Assembly: GCA_028718065.1 (NCBI GenBank)
Contig: JAQUMP010000056.1
Span: 1 to 11,532, forward strand
DNA length: 11,532 nucleotides
Direction: 5' to 3'
DNA from: Chitinivibrionales bacterium
Lineage (GTDB): Bacteria > Fibrobacterota > Chitinivibrionia > Chitinivibrionales > FEN-1185
Below the pieces are notes generated by a model that ran no database searches, was not told the origin of the DNA, and was given only the letters and a program-made list of their open reading frames with translations. Below, one piece after another: positions 7,342 through 11,532 of this stretch. How positions within the stretch are numbered: position 1 is the stretch's first letter; every line of letters starts with the position of its first letter. Position numbers and translations under genes: made by a program.

Positions 7342-7698
7342 TCAGACTTGAGTAAAATAGATTTTATTGTCTGTTAGCATCAGGCATCGGGATTGGATAG
7401 AGCGGCTTTTTAGAAACTGCAAAGCCCAGATAAGCTTCTGGTTAATTTTTGCTGCATTCGGCTGGGAAAGCGCAACAACGATAATGCCTGAATGGCGTTG
7501 ATTTGAGAACGGAATGGTGTGAAAAAAATCCCTGTCCGTGGTTAAGAAAACTGCTTCAAGCTTTTGGGCCTCCGCAAAAATTTTTTCGTCCGGAAATCCT
7601 TCCTGTTCCGTCCCCCTGATATCATAAGCGTCATGCCCTTCGGAGTTTAATATTTTAATGCATGATCGGGGAAAGTTTTCGTCCAGAAAAAACTTCAT
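7342..7698 (-). CDS. DUF5615 family PIN-like protein (putative toxin)
   Basis: Protein of 118 aa, full family length. It begins FFLDENFP with Asp6-Glu7, continues with PDEKI (Asp37-Glu38) and FLTTDRDFF (Asp55, Asp57), then a GIIVVAL strand. These spaced acidic residues match the PIN-like/Mut7-C fold metal site, so RNase activity is plausible. Members usually sit directly after a DUF433 gene, as here. Its ATG (7698-7696) overlaps the TAA of the upstream gene by one base (TAATG), which implies translational coupling. I infer that it is the toxin half of a type II toxin-antitoxin-like pair. Activity of DUF5615 proteins is less well established than that of VapC. Confidence 0.85.
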   Translation of the reverse strand: MKFFLDENFPRSCIKILNSEGHDAYDIRGTEQEGFPDEKIFAEAQKLEAVFLTTDRDFFHTIPFSNQRHSGIIVVALSQPNAAKINQKLIWALQFLKSRSIQSRCLMLTDNKIYFTQV

Positions 7699-7931
7699 TA
7701 GACGGCGGCCTCGTAGGTCATACTCTCAAAATTTGCCCGTTCACTGCTAAACTCAAGGGCCGCCCTTATATCCTCTTCCGTTATATTCGGGTAATTTGCG
7801 ATGATGTTTTCGTGTGAAGCTCCGGTGGCAAGCTCACTAAGAATATTACTGATTAAAACGCGCGTGTGTTTTACTACTGGCTTTCCATGACAAATATCCG
7901 GGCTCAATGAAATTCGGTCAGGCAGAATCAT
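7698..7931 (-). CDS. DUF433 family protein (putative antitoxin)
   Basis: Small cytoplasmic protein of 77 aa. The start at 7931 is chosen because AAGGAG lies 7 nt upstream; an in-frame ATG at 7991 would add a basic 20-residue stretch and has no such signal. The sequence shows the DUF433 pattern in order: SLSPDICHGKPVVKHTRV, ILSELATGAS, and the helix YPNITEEDIRAALEF. DUF433 is an HTH-like domain related to VapB45-type antitoxins, so it probably binds DNA at its own promoter and neutralises the DUF5615 partner. The two genes overlap by one base with the putative antitoxin first, the usual order. The upstream region 7932-8059 is A/T-rich (TATATT on the minus strand near 7985) but shows no clear promoter. 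Confidence 0.85.
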   Translation of the reverse strand: MILPDRISLSPDICHGKPVVKHTRVLISNILSELATGASHENIIANYPNITEEDIRAALEFSSERANFESMTYEAAV

Positions 7932-8059
7932 ATAAAATCTCCTTGAAATTGACTTGGCATATTTCGTTGACTTACGGCTAAAAATATACACATTTACAAT
8001 GACACAAAGCCATAAAATAATGCACCACGCACAAAGGACCCTGTTTTGAATGTAAAATT

Positions 8060-8611
8060 CTAAAACGAAAACAGCCTGAAAATATTAAACCCATAATAAA
8101 TCCTATTACTCGGTGCTCCGGCCATGAGCCGGCGCATGCCGATGTCGTAAAAATTACCGACCATAAACATGAATTGGTGCCCGCCCACAGTGACCTTGAT
8201 TGCTCCCTGGATATAATTTACAACGTTCCCGGTTTCCTGCAATGTATCTCTTTTGCCGATTACCGGGTAATATTCTCCCAACAGGTCAAGGTTCGGCATA
8301 AGCACGATGTCCAGGCCCGTGCCGATGCCGGCCCTTTTATTTAAACCATCGTAAGCTCCATCGATGGCCGGTAAAAACACGCCCGCGATAGGTTCGCTCT
8401 GAAAATTCAACTGATACAGAAAATTATAGTCCCACGCAAGGTCTTGGGTATGCCGCACGCCAAAAAATTGAATAAGGGCCTGCGTCCGTAAAAACAGCTC
8501 CGGGAAAAAAAGCGAATAAGCGGCGTCGAAATTATATTCCTTTTTTAAAAATTGCCACGATGTTCCCACTTCCAATTTCGGCAAAACAATATACCGTAAA
8601 CCCAGCTTCAC
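8060..8611 (-). pseudogene. 5'-truncated outer-membrane beta-barrel protein (resembles DUF5777)
   Basis: The frame encodes 183 aa of alternating aromatic/hydrophobic strands, for example LGLRYIVLPKLEVGTSW, AGIGTGLDIVLMPNLDLLGE and a C-terminal YYGFNIFRLFSF ending in Phe, as in outer-membrane barrels. The order GLDIVLMPNLDLLGEYYPV, then GGHQFMFMVGN, then YYGFNI resembles DUF5777 proteins of Bacteroidota-like genomes, normally about 280-300 aa with a signal peptide. Here the only start is GTG at 8611 with no Shine-Dalgarno. The frame stays open to the TAA at 8740-8738, and the nearest upstream codons still look coding (LPALNFPDNFINLAN). There is no signal peptide and no ATG, so the 5' end seems lost. 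It may therefore be a non-functional remnant; family assignment is moderate. Confidence 0.55.
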
Positions 8612-8687
8612 ATTTGCAAGGTTGATAAAATTATCGGGAAAATTTAGCGCAGGGAGAATTCTAATTTTCCTGATTTTGAAAAAAAAA

Positions 8688-8715
8688 TTGCAAAACCGGG
8701 AATTGCCGGATGCAA
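8688..8715 (+). promoter_or_regulatory. possible promoter/operator upstream of degP
   Basis: TTGCA (8688-8692) and TGCAA (8711-8715) flank CCGG (8696-8699) and CCGG (8706-8709), giving a near-symmetric two-block inverted repeat. TTGCAA (8688-8693) with a 17-bp spacer to TGCAAT (8711-8716) could also be read as -35/-10 boxes (4 of 6 matches each). This is suggestive of an operator-promoter overlap but not proved. Confidence 0.3.
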
Positions 8716-8805
8716 TATTATTATTTTTTAAACGAAATTATGGAGCGTGTGGAAATGTCCGGTCCGAATTTTACCGTCGAAAAAACCAATAAGGAGCCAG
8801 TCGCC

Positions 8806-10398
8806 ATGCTAAAGCCTTCCCGCAAGAAATTGTTTTTGCTTTCCGCCATTATCGCCGTTTCGGGCATTATTGCCGGCACCATGACCTTCGCCGAAGGCAA
8901 AAAGCCCGCGCGCGGAACGATTGCTTTCGGCGCAACCGAAAAGCCCATGCTTAAATCGTCGCCCCAGTTGGAATCTTTTAAGTCCCCATTTGCCGAAAAC
9001 GCCGAAAAAGTCGTGCCCACCGGTGTTTCGATTACCTTGACAAAAATCGACACCGTGACCTACGAACAGAACCCTTTTTATCAATTTTTCGGGTCCCCTT
9101 TCGGCGACGACGATAATCCTTTCGGCGATTTCTTCGGTATGCCGCAGCAGCGGCGTTCCCCGCACGCGCGCCCGCCCGCCCCGCAAAAACGGTTTATTCC
9201 GCAGCACGGACTGGGCTCAGGCGTAATTGTTTCCAAAGACGGCTTTATCCTGACCAATTATCATGTTGTAAATGGCGCCGACGAAATCGAAGTCAAACTC
9301 TCCGACGGCCGCAGTTTTAAGGCCAAAATCATCGGCAGCGATTCGCTCTCGGATGTGGCGGTCATCAAGCTGCAGGGCGATGTTAAAAACCTGCCGGTGG
9401 CCTACCTCGGCAATTCCGACAAGCTGCGCGTGGGCGACTGGGTTTTAGCCGTCGGCAATCCGTTTAACCTTACCTCGACGGTAACCTCGGGGATCGTTTC
9501 GGCCCTGGGCCGTCATTTGGACGAAGGCACGGCCAGCAGTCCGGGCAATATGTACCAGAATTTTATCCAGATCGACGCGGCCATTAACCCCGGCAATTCC
9601 GGCGGCGCATTGGTAAACATCGACGGCGAATTGGTGGGTATTAACACCATGATAATGTCGCGCAGCGGCGGATTCATGGGGATCGGCTTTGCCGTGCCCA
9701 TTGCCATGGCGCGCAAAGTCATGGAAGACATCATTTACGAAGGGAGAGTAACGCGCGGCTGGCTGGGGATCATGATCCAGGATTTAAACGAGCCTACGCG
9801 CGAGGCTTTGGACCTTGGTTCCGTAAAAGGCGTGCTGGTAAGCGGCGTGAACAAAGACCAACCGGCCGATAAAGCAGGCGTTCGCCGCGGGGATATTATT
9901 CTTTCCATCGGCGGCATCGCCACCGGCTCGGCCAACGAGCTTAAGAACGCGGTCGCGGCGATCCGACCGGGCGAAAAAACGCCGGTCGTGGTCATGCGCA
10001 GCGGTAAACAGCTTACGCTGAGCGCCGTGATTGCCGAACGCAACGAGAAGAACCTCCTGGCCCGCGGCAATAAAAACGCCCCGAACCAGGAGAACGAGAA
10101 TGCTTCCGCGGGCAACCTGGGATTAAAGGTAGGCCCGATTACGGCGGCGCTGCGCCAGCAGCTCGGGCTGGAGGAAAGCGCCACCGGCGTGGTTGTGCTT
10201 GACGTTGCGGAAAATTCGGCCGCCGCCGAACAGGGCATCCAGCCGAATGATGTTATTTCCCAGATTAACCAACAGCCGGTTACTTCTGTCAAGGATTACA
10301 ACCAGATCACCCGGCAGATGAAGAACGGCCAGTCGGTGCTGCTCTTGATTGAGCGCGAAGGCAATACGTTCTTCGTGGCGTTTAAGCTGAACAAATAA
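8806..10398 (+). CDS. degP: periplasmic serine protease DegP/HtrA with two PDZ domains
   Basis: Periplasmic protease and chaperone of 530 aa that degrades misfolded envelope proteins. ATG 8806 is chosen because AAGGAG (8791-8796) lies 9 nt upstream and a signal peptide follows directly (MLKPSRKKLFLL, cleavage expected after TFA at about residue 29). In-frame ATGs at 8740 and 8755, the latter with GGAG 9 nt upstream, would place a long charged extension before it. The trypsin-like domain shows His153 (LTNYHVV), Asp183 (SDVAVIKL) and Ser265 (INPGNSGGAL), the complete triad. A Phe/Gly/Asp-rich LA-loop-like stretch (FYQFFGSPFGDDDNPFGDFF) precedes it. PDZ1 spans about 317-410 (GWLGIMIQ) and PDZ2 about 438-530 (GLKVGPI, GVVVLDV). 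Two PDZ domains indicate the DegP/DegQ type, not DegS. A degQ label is equally possible. Confidence 0.93.
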   Translation: MLKPSRKKLFLLSAIIAVSGIIAGTMTFAEGKKPARGTIAFGATEKPMLKSSPQLESFKSPFAENAEKVVPTGVSITLTKIDTVTYEQNPFYQFFGSPFGDDDNPFGDFFGMPQQRRSPHARPPAPQKRFIPQHGLGSGVIVSKDGFILTNYHVVNGADEIEVKLSDGRSFKAKIIGSDSLSDVAVIKLQGDVKNLPVAYLGNSDKLRVGDWVLAVGNPFNLTSTVTSGIVSALGRHLDEGTASSPGNMYQNFIQIDAAINPGNSGGALVNIDGELVGINTMIMSRSGGFMGIGFAVPIAMARKVMEDIIYEGRVTRGWLGIMIQDLNEPTREALDLGSVKGVLVSGVNKDQPADKAGVRRGDIILSIGGIATGSANELKNAVAAIRPGEKTPVVVMRSGKQLTLSAVIAERNEKNLLARGNKNAPNQENENASAGNLGLKVGPITAALRQQLGLEESATGVVVLDVAENSAAAEQGIQPNDVISQINQQPVTSVKDYNQITRQMKNGQSVLLLIEREGNTFFVAFKLNK

Positions 10399-10418
10399 CC
10401 GCTTCTTTTTTTTCGCCA

Positions 10419-10463
10419 AAAATCAAGGGGTGCGCGCACGCCTGCCAGTATCCCCTTGATTTT
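10419..10463 (+). terminator. hairpin terminator after degP
   Basis: AAAATCAAGGGG (10419-10430) pairs perfectly over 12 bp with CCCCTTGATTTT (10452-10463). The 21-nt loop contains the small palindrome TGCGCGCA (10431-10438). The trailing T-tract is short (TTTTATTT), so termination strength is moderate, and the symmetrical A/T ends allow action in both directions. Confidence 0.75.
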
Positions 10464-10484
10464 ATTTACCTCCTATAGCATAAT
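10456..10484 (+). promoter_or_regulatory. predicted promoter of the PAS-domain gene
   Basis: TTGATT (10456-10461), a 17-bp spacer and CATAAT (10479-10484) match the sigma70 consensus at 4 of 6 and 5 of 6 positions. The -35 lies within the right arm of the degP terminator. The first start codon of the downstream gene is about 55 bp further on. Confidence 0.4.
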
Positions 10485-10538
10485 TGAACAAGCATCGGAT
10501 TTTTGCGCCGCCGTGCAAATTATCGGGGGTATTTGCCC

Positions 10539-11077
10539 ATGATCGACATGCTTTCCGACCTCGAAAAAACCAAAGCGCAGATTGCCGATTTACAGGCTGA
10601 ACTGGCCGAGTATCTCGGCATTTTAAAAGTCGTCCCCGATATCATTTACAAAATAGACCCGGACGGCAATTTTGTTTATGTCAGCGATGCAATCAAAAAT
10701 TTAGGGTATATTCCGGAAGAGCTCAAGGGGAAACATTTCAGCACCATTATTCATCCCGATGATCTTCCCTCCATCAGCCGCGAAAAGATATTGCCCCGTT
10801 TTGCCGGCAAGAAGACCGGCGACGAGGCCGCGCCGCGTTTGTTCGACGAGCGCCGCACGGGAAAGCGCGCGACCAAGGGCCTTATAATTCGCATGACGCC
10901 GCAGGACTGGCGCTATTCAAAATCGGACCAGCACCAACAGGCAAAAAACCTGGTCTATGCATTAACGATGAAGTGCAAAAGCTTATCAAGGAAGGCGCGG
11001 CGGATTTTCTCCATAAGCCCTACACCATCAACCGTCTCTCCAATGTCGTTGCCACCGTCTTGCGGCCCGTTGCGTGA
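10539..11077 (+). pseudogene. broken PAS/receiver two-component gene (internal deletion plus frameshift)
   Basis: The ATG at 10539 follows GGGGG (10525-10529). The first part encodes a short coiled coil (residues 1-25, LEKTKAQIADLQAELAEY), then a PAS sensor domain (about 25-141: VVPDIIYKIDPDGNFVYVSD, LGYIPEEL, IHPDDL), as in hybrid histidine kinases. After about position 10960 the original frame becomes Ser/Arg-rich and unconvincing, ending at 11084. The +2-shifted frame from 10961 reads INDEVQKLIKEGAADFLHKP and on to TGA 11075-11077. This is the end of a response-regulator receiver domain with its conserved Lys-Pro. The end of PAS, the whole kinase core and the phospho-acceptor part of the receiver are missing. 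I read it as a remnant of a PAS-kinase-receiver gene after an internal deletion; an assembly join is the alternative. Confidence 0.75.
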
Positions 11078-11175
11078 CAAGTAAATAACTCTTTATTTTC
11101 ATCGTGGCTCTCCCGCCTGGCCCTGAAATTTCCATCCCTGCAAACGATTAATATATTTTTATAAAAAGGAACGGA

Positions 11176-11532
11176 ATGGGTTTACGAGAATTATTTCAAG
11201 CTATGGCGGATTTTTTTAAACGACAGAACATGGATTTTGCCGTAATCGGGGCCTTTGGCCTGCACGCATTGGGATATACCCGCGCAACACGGGACATAGA
11301 CTTTATTACCCGATTCAAATATCAGAAAAAAATTATAACCTATTTGCTTTCGCTCGGATTTGAAACCACGCAGCAGACAAGCGCATTTTCCAATCATGTT
11401 CATCCGGTTGGCGATACCCGCGTCGATATTATGTATGTAGAAGGCGCTACGGCCGACGAGATTTTTTCGGCAACTAAAAAAGCGCTGCTGTTCGATAAAA
11501 CCGAATTGCCGGTGGTAAGCCCGGAGCACCTG
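11176..11532 (+). CDS. nucleotidyltransferase-fold protein (5' part, runs off the window)
   Basis: The ATG at 11176 has AAAAGGA 5 nt upstream, and the frame is open for all 119 visible codons. Key residues are the VIGAFGLHALGY segment at 23-34, RATRDIDF at 36-43 with the Asp40/Asp42 pair, and VDIMYVE at 83-89 with Asp84 as the likely third acidic residue. This pattern belongs to minimal or AbiEii/DUF6036-like nucleotidyltransferases, which transfer a nucleotide to protein or RNA; several are toxins of toxin-antitoxin or phage-defence pairs. The glycine-serine of the classic GSxxxGxxxxxSDxD motif is replaced by GAF. The 98 bp upstream (11078-11175) are A/T-rich near the start but have no clear promoter. 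The C-terminus and any partner gene lie outside the window. Confidence 0.75.
   Translation, partial: MGLRELFQAMADFFKRQNMDFAVIGAFGLHALGYTRATRDIDFITRFKYQKKIITYLLSLGFETTQQTSAFSNHVHPVGDTRVDIMYVEGATADEIFSATKKALLFDKTELPVVSPEHL

Noticed and set aside
7353..7366. TAAAATAGATTTTA palindrome as a terminator between guaB and the DUF5615 gene
   Set aside because: The stem is 6 A/T pairs with a 2-nt loop and lies inside the DUF5615 coding end; too weak for a terminator.
8691..8740. Extending the barrel protein to the stop at 8738
   Set aside because: The far upstream codons are poly-Asn/Phe from A/T-rich DNA and hold no ATG, GTG or TTG start, so they are unlikely to be coding.

Overview
The window looks like a chromosomal segment of a Gram-negative bacterium. 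It encodes a periplasmic HtrA/DegP protease with a signal peptide, a lipobox lipoprotein and an outer-membrane beta-barrel fragment. Several genes carry strong Shine-Dalgarno sequences. The barrel fragment (resembling DUF5777), the aminotransferase with its SKEFPWPGAR active-site segment and a CTCACCCCT/AGGGGTGAG hairpin repeat suggest the Fibrobacterota-Chlorobiota-Bacteroidota side of the tree or a related uncultured phylum. This placement is inference and cannot be proved from 11.5 kb. No rRNA, tRNA, CRISPR array, transposase or prophage gene was seen.

Left part, minus strand (1-5061): two two-gene units. A class I/II PLP aminotransferase is followed after 15 nt by a Gfo/Idh/MocA-type NAD(P) oxidoreductase, probably one small metabolic operon. 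A spacer with a nested hairpin repeat separates them from a lipoprotein gene followed after 15 nt by a GIY-YIG nuclease gene. The nuclease protein appears to carry a winged-helix N-terminus and a DnaQ-like exonuclease domain without catalytic acids.

Middle, plus strand (5280-7315): a short monocistronic gene for a basic protein with two helix-turn-helix segments and a lysine tail, with its own promoter and a strong intrinsic terminator. Next is guaB (IMP dehydrogenase), the committed step to GMP, in a variant form with an unusual active-site loop and flap.

Accessory pocket, minus strand (7342-8611): a DUF433/DUF5615 toxin-antitoxin-like pair with overlapping stop and start codons, then a barrel gene missing its 5' end.

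Right part, plus strand (8688-11532): degP/htrA with signal peptide, protease and two PDZ domains; a terminator whose right arm overlaps a predicted promoter; a broken two-component gene in which an incomplete PAS domain is joined, out of frame, to the last 38 codons of a receiver domain; and the start of a nucleotidyltransferase gene that leaves the window. Housekeeping genes (guaB, degP) therefore sit among small mobile or decaying modules. I found no convincing new multi-gene system. The most unusual items are the GIY-YIG protein, the small double-HTH protein and the PAS/receiver deletion remnant.
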